Of a DNA stretch of 64,000 nucleotides, positions 38,062 to 46,740 are shown piece by piece. The DNA is from Pseudomonas fulva NBRC 16637 = DSM 17717 (GTDB lineage: Bacteria; Pseudomonadota; Gammaproteobacteria; Pseudomonadales; Pseudomonadaceae), in assembly GCF_000730565.1 (NCBI RefSeq), contig NZ_BBIQ01000006.1, positions 124,001-188,000 of the forward strand, in the 5' to 3' direction. The translations under genes were made by a program, and so were the position numbers. Numbering within the stretch: position 1 is the stretch's first letter; each line of letters opens with the position of its first letter. The notes beneath the pieces were generated by a model that searched no databases, had not been told where the DNA came from, and saw nothing but the letters and a program-made list of their open reading frames with translations.

Positions 38062-39429
38062 ATGAGAGGAACACGCGTTTCATTCTACAACCTGGCCTGG
38101 CGTTGGCATTTCTATGCAGGGCTGTTCGTGGCCCCCTTCATGATCCTGCTGGCACTTACCGGGCTCGTGTACCTGTTCAAGCCGCAGCTCGATCCGTGGC
38201 TGTACCGCGACCTGATGGTGGTCGAGGCCGGCCATCATCGCCAAGGGGCCGATGTGATGCTGGCCGAGGTGCGCACGGCGTACCCCGAAGGCCATGTGGG
38301 CCAGTACCTGCCGCCGCTGAACGCGCAGCGCAGTGCGCAGTTCGTGGTGCACGACGGCGGGCGCGAGCTGAATGTGTTCGTCGACCCGTACAGCGGCAAG
38401 ATCCTCGGCGAGCAGGACGGCAAGCGCAACCTGCAAGCCATCGCCCGCGCCCTGCACGGCGAATTGATGGTGGGCACCCTGGGTGATCGCCTGGTGGAAC
38501 TGGCCGCAGGCTGGGGCGTCGTGCTGGTGGTTTCGGGCCTGTACCTGTGGTGGCCACGCGGGCGCCTGGGCGCAGGCGTACTGTGGCCGCGCCTGGCCGC
38601 CCGAGGCCGGCTGTTCTGGCGCGACCTGCATGCGGTCAGTGGGTTCTGGGGCTCGGCGCTGCTGCTGTTGATGCTGCTCAGCGGCATGACCTGGACCGGG
38701 TTCTGGGGCAAGCAATATGCCGACCTGTGGAACCGCTTTCCGGTAGCGATGTGGAACGATGTGCCGAAGTCGGACCAGCAGGCACGCGAGCTCAACCATG
38801 CTCACCGCCAGACCGTGCCCTGGGCCGTGGAGAACACGCCGATGCCCCAGTCCGGCGCCCATGCCGAGCACGCCGGGCATCACACCCTGTCCAGCCAACC
38901 GGCCGCACCGAACGTGGGCGTTCAACAAGTCGAGGACATCGCCACGGCGCGGCAGGTGGAGCCGGGCTACAGCATTACCTTGCCTACCACGGCCGACGGC
39001 GTATTCACCGTTGCGGTGTTCGCCGACGATCCACGCAACGATGCCACCCTGCATGTGGACCAGTACACCGGCAAGGTGCTGGCCGATGTGCGCTGGCAGG
39101 ACTACAGCCCTGTGGCCCGCGCCACGGAACTGGGGGTCATGCTGCACGAGGGCAAGATGTTCGGCCCGCTGAACCAGATCGTCATTGCGCTGGTGTGCCT
39201 GATGATTCTGCTGGGGTCGGTCAGTGGCTTGGTGATGTGGTGGAAGCGCAGGCCCGAAGGCGGCCTGGGCGTCCCCCCGTTGCGCCACGACCTGCCGCGC
39301 TGGAAGACGGCCGTGGTAGTGATGCTGGCATTGGGGCTCGTCTTCCCCTTGGTGGGGGTGTCGATGGTGCTGATGTGGGTACTCGACAACCTGATGGTAC
39401 GGCGCGCCAGGTTGGCGGCGCAGGCATAG
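38062..39429 (+). CDS. PepSY-associated transmembrane protein
   Basis: A 455-residue inner-membrane protein with four main helices (about 18-40, 150-172, 190-215, 375-400, with one more near the C-terminus) and PepSY-type periplasmic domains. It starts FYNLAWRWHFYAGLFVAPFM, the family signature. Often located beside TonB receptors, where it may reduce or move the imported metal. It is 55 bases after oprC, so probably co-transcribed. Confidence 0.88.
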   Translation: MRGTRVSFYNLAWRWHFYAGLFVAPFMILLALTGLVYLFKPQLDPWLYRDLMVVEAGHHRQGADVMLAEVRTAYPEGHVGQYLPPLNAQRSAQFVVHDGGRELNVFVDPYSGKILGEQDGKRNLQAIARALHGELMVGTLGDRLVELAAGWGVVLVVSGLYLWWPRGRLGAGVLWPRLAARGRLFWRDLHAVSGFWGSALLLLMLLSGMTWTGFWGKQYADLWNRFPVAMWNDVPKSDQQARELNHAHRQTVPWAVENTPMPQSGAHAEHAGHHTLSSQPAAPNVGVQQVEDIATARQVEPGYSITLPTTADGVFTVAVFADDPRNDATLHVDQYTGKVLADVRWQDYSPVARATELGVMLHEGKMFGPLNQIVIALVCLMILLGSVSGLVMWWKRRPEGGLGVPPLRHDLPRWKTAVVVMLALGLVFPLVGVSMVLMWVLDNLMVRRARLAAQA

Positions 39430-39567
39430 GGCACGGTAGGCGGCTGTCGTGGAACCTCAGGCGAGCCGAAAGGCCCGCCGAGCGTTTCACGGCCCTGCCG
39501 GTCGGTGCAGCTTTATTGTCCAAAGCGCCGACGCTTGACCCTGATCATTTCTAAAGCGCCCTGCACT

Positions 39568-39579
39568 CACGATATCGTG
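39568..39579. promoter_or_regulatory. Perfect 12-bp palindrome upstream of the permease gene
   Basis: CACGATATCGTG lies 92 bases before the permease ATG, within a 241-base intergenic region. A second inverted motif (TCACGC...GCGTGA) follows within about 40 bases. The arrangement would suit a dimeric repressor or activator; the regulator is unknown. Confidence 0.4.
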
Positions 39580-39670
39580 TCGATCTGTCACGCCCGCACC
39601 TTTGCAGTGCGTGATAGCCTAGCCGGCTACGTCAGCCAACGCGACTGACCTCTACAAGGGAATGCAGCCT

Positions 39671-41086
39671 ATGACGCAAACTGCGCCGACTCCATCCGAC
39701 GATCAACACCTGCAACGCAACCTCACCAACCGACACATCCAGCTCATCGCCATTGGCGGTGCCATCGGCACCGGCCTGTTCATGGGCTCGGGCAAGACCA
39801 TCAGCCTGGCTGGGCCGTCGATCATCTTCGTCTACATGATCATCGGTTTCATGCTGTTCTTCGTCATGCGCGCAATGGGCGAACTGCTGCTGTCGAACTT
39901 GAACTACAAGTCGTTCATCGACTTCTCCGCCGACCTGCTCGGTCCCTGGGCAGGCTACTTCACCGGCTGGACCTACTGGTTCTGCTGGGTGGTCACTGGC
40001 ATCGCCGACGTGGTGGCCATTGCGGCCTATACCCAGTTCTGGTTCCCCGACCTGCCTCAGTGGATACCGGCGCTCACCTGCGTGGCCGTGCTGCTGTCGC
40101 TGAACCTGGTCACGGTCAAGCTGTTCGGCGAAATGGAGTTCTGGTTTGCCCTGATCAAGATCATCGCCATTCTGGGCCTGGTCGCCACCGGCCTGTACAT
40201 GGTCATCACCGGCTTCACCTCCCCCAGCGGGCGCACGGCTCAACTGGCCAACCTGTGGAATGACGGCGGCATGTTCCCCCATGGCGTGATGGGCTTCTTC
40301 GCCGGGTTCCAGATCGCGGTGTTCGCCTTCGTGGGCATCGAGCTGGTCGGCACCACGGCGGCCGAAGCCAAGAACCCGGAGCGCACGCTGCCCAGGGCGA
40401 TCAACTCGATCCCGATCCGCATCATCGTGTTCTATGTACTGGCACTGATCGCGATCATGGCCGTGACCCCATGGCGCGACGTGGTTCCGGGCAAGAGCCC
40501 GTTCGTGGAACTGTTCGTGCTGGCAGGCCTGCCAGCGGCGGCGAGCATCATCAATTTCGTGGTGCTGACCTCGGCGGCCTCGTCGGCCAACAGCGGGGTG
40601 TTCTCCACCAGCCGCATGCTGTTCGGCCTGGCCCAGGAAGGCGATGCGCCCAAAGCGTTCGAGAAACTGTCCCGTCGCGCCGTGCCGGCCAACGGCTTGT
40701 ACTTCTCCTGCCTGTGCCTGTTGCTCGGCGCGGTGCTGATCTACCTGGTCCCGAACGTGATCGAAGCCTTCACCCTGGTCACCACGGTGTCGGCGGTGCT
40801 GTTCATGTTCGTCTGGACGTTGATCCTGCTGTCGTACCTGAGCTACCGCAAGCACCGCGCAGCGCTGCACGAGCAGTCGATTTACAAGATGCCTGGCGGG
40901 CGCTTGATGTGCTACGTGTGCCTGGCGTTCTTCGCCGGCATCCTGGTGCTGCTGAGCCTGGAAGCCGACACCCGCTCGGCGCTGCTGGTGACGCCGATCT
41001 GGTTTGTGATCCTGGCGGTGACCTACCAGTTCGTGCGTAGCCGGCGCCAGCCGCGTACTGCCGTACGTGGGTCGTCGAGCAACTGA
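39671..41086 (+). CDS. cycA: D-serine/D-alanine/glycine:H+ symporter
   Basis: A 471-residue APC-superfamily permease with 12 predicted helices. Long stretches match E. coli CycA by recall, including NLTNRHIQLIAIGGAIGTGL, GWTYWFCWVVTG and SSANSGVFSTSRMLFGLAQE. Imports glycine, D-Ala and D-Ser. The ATG at 39671 has AAGGGA 9 bases upstream; the ATG three codons earlier lacks room for it. Confidence 0.9.
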   Translation: MTQTAPTPSDDQHLQRNLTNRHIQLIAIGGAIGTGLFMGSGKTISLAGPSIIFVYMIIGFMLFFVMRAMGELLLSNLNYKSFIDFSADLLGPWAGYFTGWTYWFCWVVTGIADVVAIAAYTQFWFPDLPQWIPALTCVAVLLSLNLVTVKLFGEMEFWFALIKIIAILGLVATGLYMVITGFTSPSGRTAQLANLWNDGGMFPHGVMGFFAGFQIAVFAFVGIELVGTTAAEAKNPERTLPRAINSIPIRIIVFYVLALIAIMAVTPWRDVVPGKSPFVELFVLAGLPAAASIINFVVLTSAASSANSGVFSTSRMLFGLAQEGDAPKAFEKLSRRAVPANGLYFSCLCLLLGAVLIYLVPNVIEAFTLVTTVSAVLFMFVWTLILLSYLSYRKHRAALHEQSIYKMPGGRLMCYVCLAFFAGILVLLSLEADTRSALLVTPIWFVILAVTYQFVRSRRQPRTAVRGSSSN

Positions 41087-41151
41087 TGAGGAAACTGTGC
41101 AGCCCATTCTCAGGCAGAACTGGCGAATGGGCGCACAACAGCCAGGCCGCT

Positions 41152-41448
41152 TCAGCCTTGCTCCAACCCCTTGAGCACTGCCTCGGCCAGGGCCAAGCCT
41201 TTCTCTAGCGAGTTTTCCGTCGCGGTCAGTAAACTACGAAGCGGCTCTCCCACCCTTTCCAGTGCTGCGGCATTGGTTTCATAAGCCGCTTTCAGCGCGG
41301 CAACGGCGCACACAAGTGCATCCTCGCTATCGATTCCAGCCTGAACCGACAGTATTGGATCATGAGCCTGATTGCAGGTGCCGAAATCGGCACTGGCGGT
41401 CACGGAACGCGATGTGTGGGGTGGATCAGGAACGATCTTCTTGAGCAT
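41152..41448 (-). CDS. Small DUF6124-like Pseudomonas protein
   Basis: A 98-residue protein starting MLKKIVPDPPHTS with AAGGAG 7 bases before the ATG. It has no signal or membrane helix. The second half is one long amphipathic helix (EDALVCAVAALKAAYETN, then helical to the C-terminus). The layout resembles the small DUF6124 proteins often found in pseudomonads; function unknown. Its 5' region is unusually structured. Confidence 0.65.
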   Translation of the reverse strand: MLKKIVPDPPHTSRSVTASADFGTCNQAHDPILSVQAGIDSEDALVCAVAALKAAYETNAAALERVGEPLRSLLTATENSLEKGLALAEAVLKGLEQG

Positions 41449-41488
41449 GGTGCATCTCCTTGCAGCTCTCTCTTTATGACGCTCCGAG

Positions 41489-41579
41489 CCCATACGCCAA
41501 TATGGGTGGACGGAGCCGTGCGGGTTGGCGTGCCGGCAGAGAGAACCGGTGAGCCCGAAGGCTCCCACACACGGCTCCG
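41489..41579 (-). promoter_or_regulatory. Structured leader upstream of the DUF6124-like gene
   Basis: 41511-41579 can fold as a three-way junction: a perfect 10-bp closing stem CGGAGCCGTG/CACGGCTCCG, an inner hairpin GAGCC-CGAA-GGCTC, and a CCGG/CCGG arm. Next to it, 41489-41506 forms CCCATA-CGCCAA-TATGGG. On the gene's strand this ends about 40 bases before the start codon. No U tract follows. A cis-regulatory RNA is inferred from structure. Confidence 0.5.
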
Positions 41580-41834
41580 CCCATGACGGGTGCAGCCATG
41601 CAGAGCAAAGTCGCAAGGAGCGTCAATGCTCGATCTCTCTGTAAAACGGGACGCCAATCCCGGTCGCAGAATCTACTGCGGTGCCGAACGGTACTCAAGT
41701 ACCGCTTATGTGTCAAAACTGTTCACCGCCCTGGACCCAATCCTGTGCAGGCCAGTCGCGCAAGCACCAACCTGGCCCCTATCCAAGCCCTGCATAGAAG
41801 CACAACCCTTCTAGACCGCAGCCTTGCGCACCAC

Positions 41835-41849
41835 GGCACAGCCTTTGCA
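41835..41849 (+). promoter_or_regulatory. Sigma-54 promoter candidate for urtABCDE
   Basis: GGCAC-AGCCT-TTGCA has GG at 41835-41836 and GC at 41847-41848, the exact 12-base offset of a -24/-12 promoter. It would start transcription about 35 bases before urtA. Nitrogen control by NtrC of urea uptake is known in related bacteria; a weak NtrC-like half (GCACCAACCTGG) lies about 60 bases upstream. Confidence 0.65.
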
Positions 41850-41893
41850 ATCGCCCTTCTGCCCACACCACAACAACTCAGCGGAGAGAGCAC

Positions 41894-43159
41894 ATGAAGC
41901 GACGCAGTCTGATCAAGGCCTTCACCCTCAGCGCCTCGATGGCGGCGATGGGCCTTAGCTGGAGCCTCCAGGCCGCCGAGACCATCAAGGTCGGCATCCT
42001 GCATTCGCTGTCCGGGACCATGGCCATCTCCGAGACGTCGCTCAAGGACATGGCCTTGATGACCATCGATGAGATCAACGCCAAAGGTGGGGTGAACGGC
42101 AAGATGCTGGAGCCGGTGGTGGTGGACCCGGCGTCCAACTGGCCGCTGTTCGCCGAAAAAAGCCGCCAGTTGCTGACCCAGGACAAGGTCGCGGTGGTGT
42201 TCGGTTGCTGGACGTCGGTGTCGCGCAAATCGGTATTGCCGGTATTCGAGGAGCTCAATGGCCTGCTGTTCTACCCGGTGCAATACGAAGGCGAGGAGAT
42301 GTCGCCGAACGTCTTCTACACCGGCGCTGCGCCCAACCAGCAAGCGATTCCGGCGGTGGAATACCTGATGAGCGAGGATGGCGGCGGCGCCAAGCGCTTC
42401 TTCCTGCTGGGCACCGACTACGTCTACCCGCGCACCACCAACAAGATTCTGCGTGCGTTCCTGCACAGCAAGGGCGTGGCCGACAAGGACATCGAGGAGG
42501 TCTACACGCCGTTCGGCCACGCCGACTACCAGACCATCGTCGCCAACATCAAGAAGTTCTCCGCTGGCGGCAAGACCGCGGTCATCTCTACCGTCAACGG
42601 CGACTCCAACGTGCCTTTCTACAAAGAGCTGGCCAACCAGGGCCTGAAAGCGACCGATGTGCCGGTCGTGGCGTTCTCGGTGGGGGAAGAAGAGCTGCGG
42701 GGCATCGACACCAAGCCGTTGGTGGGTCATTTGGCCGCCTGGAACTACTTCGAGTCGGTGGATAACCCGGTCAACCAGAAGTTCGTCGCTGATTGGAAGG
42801 CGTATGCCAAGGCCAAAGGCCTGCCTGGCGCCGACAAGGCGGTAACTAACGATCCGATGGAAGCCACCTATGTGGGCATTCACATGTGGGCGCAGGCGGC
42901 GGAAAAAGCCAAATCCACCGATGTGGACAAGGTGCGCGAAGCGCTGGCCGGGCAGACCTTCAAGGCCCCTTCGGGCTACACCCTGACCATGGACAAGACC
43001 AATCACCACCTGCACAAGCCCGTGATGATCGGCGAGATCCAGGACGATGGGCAGTTCAGCGTGGTGTGGGAGACCGAGCAACCGCTGCGGGCACAACCCT
43101 GGAGCCCCTTCATCCCAGGCAACGACAAGCGCCCTGATTACGCCGTGAAAGGCAACTGA
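41894..43159 (+). CDS. urtA: Urea ABC transporter, substrate-binding protein
   Basis: Periplasmic receptor of 421 residues with a twin-arginine-like signal (KRRSLIKAF...LQAAE). The mature part has the UrtA pattern ETIKVGILHSLSGTMAISE, DPASNWPLFAEKSRQLL and VFGCWTSVSRKSVLPVFE. GGAGAG precedes the ATG. First gene of urtABCDE. Confidence 0.96.
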   Translation: MKRRSLIKAFTLSASMAAMGLSWSLQAAETIKVGILHSLSGTMAISETSLKDMALMTIDEINAKGGVNGKMLEPVVVDPASNWPLFAEKSRQLLTQDKVAVVFGCWTSVSRKSVLPVFEELNGLLFYPVQYEGEEMSPNVFYTGAAPNQQAIPAVEYLMSEDGGGAKRFFLLGTDYVYPRTTNKILRAFLHSKGVADKDIEEVYTPFGHADYQTIVANIKKFSAGGKTAVISTVNGDSNVPFYKELANQGLKATDVPVVAFSVGEEELRGIDTKPLVGHLAAWNYFESVDNPVNQKFVADWKAYAKAKGLPGADKAVTNDPMEATYVGIHMWAQAAEKAKSTDVDKVREALAGQTFKAPSGYTLTMDKTNHHLHKPVMIGEIQDDGQFSVVWETEQPLRAQPWSPFIPGNDKRPDYAVKGN

Positions 43160-43245
43160 GGCCCAAGGCTGCTTTGCAGCCCGCCCGTAGGCGGCCCGGC
43201 GTTCGGGTACGCCTGCGCGTAAGCGCTGATTTACAGGAGAGCCTC

Positions 43246-44733
43246 ATGCTCAGATTCCTGCTTACCCTGCTACTGCTGCTGCCCATGGCAGCCCAAGCCA
43301 GCGAGGGCGAGTTTTTCCTCGCCGCCAAGCCCGCCGAGCAGGCGCGCCTGCTCGATACCTGGGCCGCCCAACCCGAGCCGGGCCGGCTGGCGCTGTTGGA
43401 AAACCTGCAGGCCGGCCGCATTGCCAAGGACGACAACCGCAAGGTGCGCCTGAACAACCGCCTGCGCGGGCTGATCGACAATGCCCTGGCCAGCCACCGG
43501 TTACTCAGTGACGACAGCGCCACCCGGCTGGCTGCCGCCAGGCAGTTGCAAAAGAGCGCACAACCGGCCCAGGTCGCCTTGCTCGACCGGCGCTACGCCA
43601 GCGAGCCGGATGCGGCCGTGCGGGCAGCCTTGGGCCTGGCGCTGGCCAACCTGCAGCTCGGTGCCAGCGACCCGTCGGTGCGCCTGGCGGCCGTGCGCCT
43701 GTTGGGAGAAACCGGTGACCCAACGGCCCGCACCCGCCTGGAGACACTGTTGCAACCAGAGATGGAAACGGACCCCACGGTGCGTACCGCCGCCGAAACC
43801 AGCCTGGCCCAGGTCAAGCGCAAGCTGCTGGTCGGTGAAGTGCTCGGCCAGGCCTTCAGTGGCCTGTCGCTGGGGTCGATCCTGCTGTTGGCGGCGCTGG
43901 GGCTGGCGATCACGTTCGGCCTTTTGGGGGTGATCAACATGGCGCACGGCGAGATGCTGATGCTCGGCGCCTACAGCACCTACATGGTGCAGGTCGTGGT
44001 GCAGCGCTACGCCCCGGGCGCCCTGGAGTTTTACCCGCTGATCGCCCTGCCCGTGGCGTTCGCCGTCAGTGCCGGTGTCGGCATGGCGCTGGAGCGCACG
44101 GTGATCCGCCACCTGTACGGCCGGCCCCTGGAAACCCTGCTGGCCACTTGGGGCATCAGCCTGATCCTGATCCAGGCTGTGCGGTTGCTGTTCGGCGCAC
44201 AGAACGTCGAGGTCAGCAACCCGGCCTGGTTGTCGGGTGGCATCCAGGTCCTGCCCAACCTGATCCTGCCCTACAACCGCCTGGTGATCATCGCCTTCGC
44301 CCTGGCCGTGGTGCTGCTGACCTGGCTGCTGCTCAACCGCACGCGTCTGGGCCTGAACGTGCGCGCCGTCACCCAGAACCGCAACATGGCGGCCTGCTGC
44401 GGCGTGTCCACCGGGCGTGTGGACATGCTCGCCTTCGGCCTGGGCTCGGGCATCGCAGGCCTGGGCGGCGTGGCCTTGAGCCAGGTCGGCAACGTAGGGC
44501 CGGACCTGGGGCAAAGCTACATCATCGATTCATTCCTGGTGGTGGTGCTAGGGGGGGTCGGCCAACTGGCCGGAAGCCTCTGGGCGGCGTTCGGGCTGGG
44601 CATCGCCAACAAACTGCTGGAGCCGCAGATCGGTGCGGTGCTCGGCAAGATCCTCATCCTTGCGCTGGTCATTCTGTTCATCCAGAAGCGCCCGCAAGGC
44701 CTGTTTGCCCTCAAGGGACGGGTGATCGACTGA
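43246..44733 (+). CDS. urtB: Urea ABC transporter permease UrtB with long N-terminal extension
   Basis: 495 residues: signal peptide (to QAS), then about 180 residues of periplasmic helical repeats (LAAARQLQ, VRLAAVRLLGETGD), and from about residue 200 a LivH-like permease (LGSILLLAALGLAITFGLL, VINMAHGEMLMLGAY). Typical LivH proteins have only about 300 residues; the extension is a known UrtB trait. The stop shares one base with urtC. Confidence 0.95.
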   Translation: MLRFLLTLLLLLPMAAQASEGEFFLAAKPAEQARLLDTWAAQPEPGRLALLENLQAGRIAKDDNRKVRLNNRLRGLIDNALASHRLLSDDSATRLAAARQLQKSAQPAQVALLDRRYASEPDAAVRAALGLALANLQLGASDPSVRLAAVRLLGETGDPTARTRLETLLQPEMETDPTVRTAAETSLAQVKRKLLVGEVLGQAFSGLSLGSILLLAALGLAITFGLLGVINMAHGEMLMLGAYSTYMVQVVVQRYAPGALEFYPLIALPVAFAVSAGVGMALERTVIRHLYGRPLETLLATWGISLILIQAVRLLFGAQNVEVSNPAWLSGGIQVLPNLILPYNRLVIIAFALAVVLLTWLLLNRTRLGLNVRAVTQNRNMAACCGVSTGRVDMLAFGLGSGIAGLGGVALSQVGNVGPDLGQSYIIDSFLVVVLGGVGQLAGSLWAAFGLGIANKLLEPQIGAVLGKILILALVILFIQKRPQGLFALKGRVID

Positions 44734-45812
44734 TGAACCAGCCACTGCTTGTCACCGCCGCGCACAAAGCCGGCCCTCGCCTGTCGCTGGCGCTGGGTAT
44801 CGCCGCCCTGACCCTGCTGCTCGCCTTGCCGCTGTTGTCACTGCTGCCCGCCGATCATGCCCTGCATGTGTCGGCCTATGTGCTCACACTGGTGGGCAAG
44901 ATCCTCTGTTACGCCATCGTGGCCCTGGCCCTTGACCTGGTCTGGGGCTATGCGGGGCTGTTGTCGCTTGGCCATGGCCTGTTCTTTGCCCTGGGCGGCT
45001 ATGCCATGGGGATGTACTTGATGCGCCAGGCCGCCGGGGACGGGCTGCCGGGTTTCATGACGTTCCTGTCCTGGAGCGAGCTGCCCTGGTACTGGGCAGG
45101 GACCCAGCACTTTGCCTGGGCCTTGTGCCTGGCGGTGCTGGCGCCTGGCATGCTGGCCCTGGTGTTCGGCTGGTTTGCCTTCCGCTCGCGGATCAAGGGT
45201 GTGTACTTCTCGATCATGACCCAGGCCCTGACCTTTGCCGGGATGTTGCTGTTCTTTCGCAATGAGACCGGTTTTGGCGGCAACAACGGTTTCACCAGCT
45301 TTCGCACCCTGCTGGGCTTCGACATCGCCGCACCCGGGACCCGCGCGGTGCTGTTCCTGCTCACCGTCGCACTGCTGGTCGCAAGCCTGTACCTGTGCTG
45401 GCGGCTGACGCGCAGCAAGTTCGGGCGCTTGTTGACAGCCGTTCGCGATGCCGAGAACCGATTGATGTTCTGTGGCTACGACCCGCGTGGTTTCAAGCTG
45501 CTGGTATGGGTGCTCAGTGCCATGCTGTGTGGCCTGGCAGGCGCGTTGTACGTGCCACAGGTCGGCATCATCAACCCTAGCGAGATGTCGCCCACCAACT
45601 CCATCGAGGCCGCTGTCTGGGTGGCGCTGGGCGGGCGCGGCACCCTGATCGGTCCCCTGCTGGGCGCAGGGCTGATCAACGGCATGAAGAGCTGGTTCAC
45701 CGTGGCTTTCCCGGAATTCTGGCTGTTTTTCCTCGGCGCGCTGTTCATCCTCGTGACCCTGTACTTGCCCAAGGGCCTGGTCGGCCTGTGGAACAAAAGG
45801 AGCCAGCCATGA
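44733..45812 (+). CDS. urtC: Urea ABC transporter permease UrtC
   Basis: 359-residue LivM-like permease with about ten helices (DLVWGYAGLLSLGHGLFFAL, GYDPRGFKLLVWVLSAM, GRGTLIGPLLGAGLINGMK). It starts at the ATG that overlaps the urtB stop (TGATG), far downstream of the start of the open frame. Confidence 0.95.
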   Translation: MNQPLLVTAAHKAGPRLSLALGIAALTLLLALPLLSLLPADHALHVSAYVLTLVGKILCYAIVALALDLVWGYAGLLSLGHGLFFALGGYAMGMYLMRQAAGDGLPGFMTFLSWSELPWYWAGTQHFAWALCLAVLAPGMLALVFGWFAFRSRIKGVYFSIMTQALTFAGMLLFFRNETGFGGNNGFTSFRTLLGFDIAAPGTRAVLFLLTVALLVASLYLCWRLTRSKFGRLLTAVRDAENRLMFCGYDPRGFKLLVWVLSAMLCGLAGALYVPQVGIINPSEMSPTNSIEAAVWVALGGRGTLIGPLLGAGLINGMKSWFTVAFPEFWLFFLGALFILVTLYLPKGLVGLWNKRSQP

Positions 45813-46666
45813 GAGGCCTGCCCCCGGTACACCCGGAGTTCATGCTCGAACCTGCCTTCGACCCGCAGGGTATCGGCCGCGACGCCATAGGCCTGGGCCA
45901 TGCCCGGGTACCTGGCCTGGACGCGCGGCACGGCACCGTGCTGAGCCTTGAAGAGGTAAGCGTCAGTTTCGATGGGTTCAAGGCGCTCAATGCGCTGACG
46001 CTGTATATCGGCGTGGGCGAGCTGCGCTGCATCATCGGCCCGAACGGCGCCGGCAAGACCACGATGATGGACGTGATCACCGGCAAGACACGGCCCAGCG
46101 CAGGCAGTGCCTACTTTGGCGACACGCTCGACCTGACGCGCATGAGCGAATACCAGATTGCCCAGGCGGGTATCGGCCGCAAGTTCCAGAAACCCACGGT
46201 GTTCGAGGCGTTGAGCCTGTACGAAAACCTCGAGCTGGCGCTCAAGACCGACAAGTCGGTGTGGGCGAGCCTGAGGTCGCGCTTGAGCGGCGAGCAACGC
46301 GACAGGATCGACGAAGTCCTGACCACCGTGCGCCTGAACGGGCTGGCCTCGCGCCAGGCCGGGCTGCTGTCCCACGGCCAGAAGCAATTTCTGGAAATTG
46401 CCATGCTGCTGGTCCAGGAACCCCAATTGCTGTTGCTCGATGAACCCGTGGCCGGCATGACCGACGCCGAAACCGCCTTCACTGCCGAGCTGTTCAAGGG
46501 GCTTGCAGGCAAGCACTCGCTGATGGTGGTCGAGCATGACATGGGGTTCGTGGGCAGCATCGCCGACCATGTGACGGTGCTGCACCAGGGTTCGGTGCTG
46601 GCTGAGGGGTCGCTTGAGCAGGTGCAGGCCGATGATCGTGTGGTCGAGGTGTACCTCGGTCGTTGA
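45809..46666 (+). CDS. urtD: Urea ABC transporter ATP-binding protein UrtD
   Basis: 285 residues. An N-terminal extension of about 45 residues precedes the ABC ATPase: Walker A GPNGAGKTT, signature LLSHGQKQFLEI (degenerate, SHGQ for SGGQ as in the LivG/UrtD class), Walker B LLLLDEP. ATGA overlap with urtC. Confidence 0.95.
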   Translation: MRGLPPVHPEFMLEPAFDPQGIGRDAIGLGHARVPGLDARHGTVLSLEEVSVSFDGFKALNALTLYIGVGELRCIIGPNGAGKTTMMDVITGKTRPSAGSAYFGDTLDLTRMSEYQIAQAGIGRKFQKPTVFEALSLYENLELALKTDKSVWASLRSRLSGEQRDRIDEVLTTVRLNGLASRQAGLLSHGQKQFLEIAMLLVQEPQLLLLDEPVAGMTDAETAFTAELFKGLAGKHSLMVVEHDMGFVGSIADHVTVLHQGSVLAEGSLEQVQADDRVVEVYLGR

Positions 46667-46740
46667 GCAAGCGCACGTTTAATCATGCGTACACCGGTGA
46701 GCTACCGGGGTCGCACAACCGGTTACTTCAGGAGCCTCGC

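Larger units (their letters stand above)
41449..41893. other. Intergenic region between the DUF6124-like gene and urtA
   Basis: 445 bases without a convincing gene. The left part holds the structured leader of the minus-strand gene. The middle (41600-41820) shows no clear structure apart from GGTACTCAAGTACC near 41690. The right end holds the sigma-54 promoter candidate for urtA. Confidence 0.7.

Noticed and set aside
39632-41107. 491-codon minus-strand frame
   Set aside because: Antisense to cycA; highly charged composition without domains.
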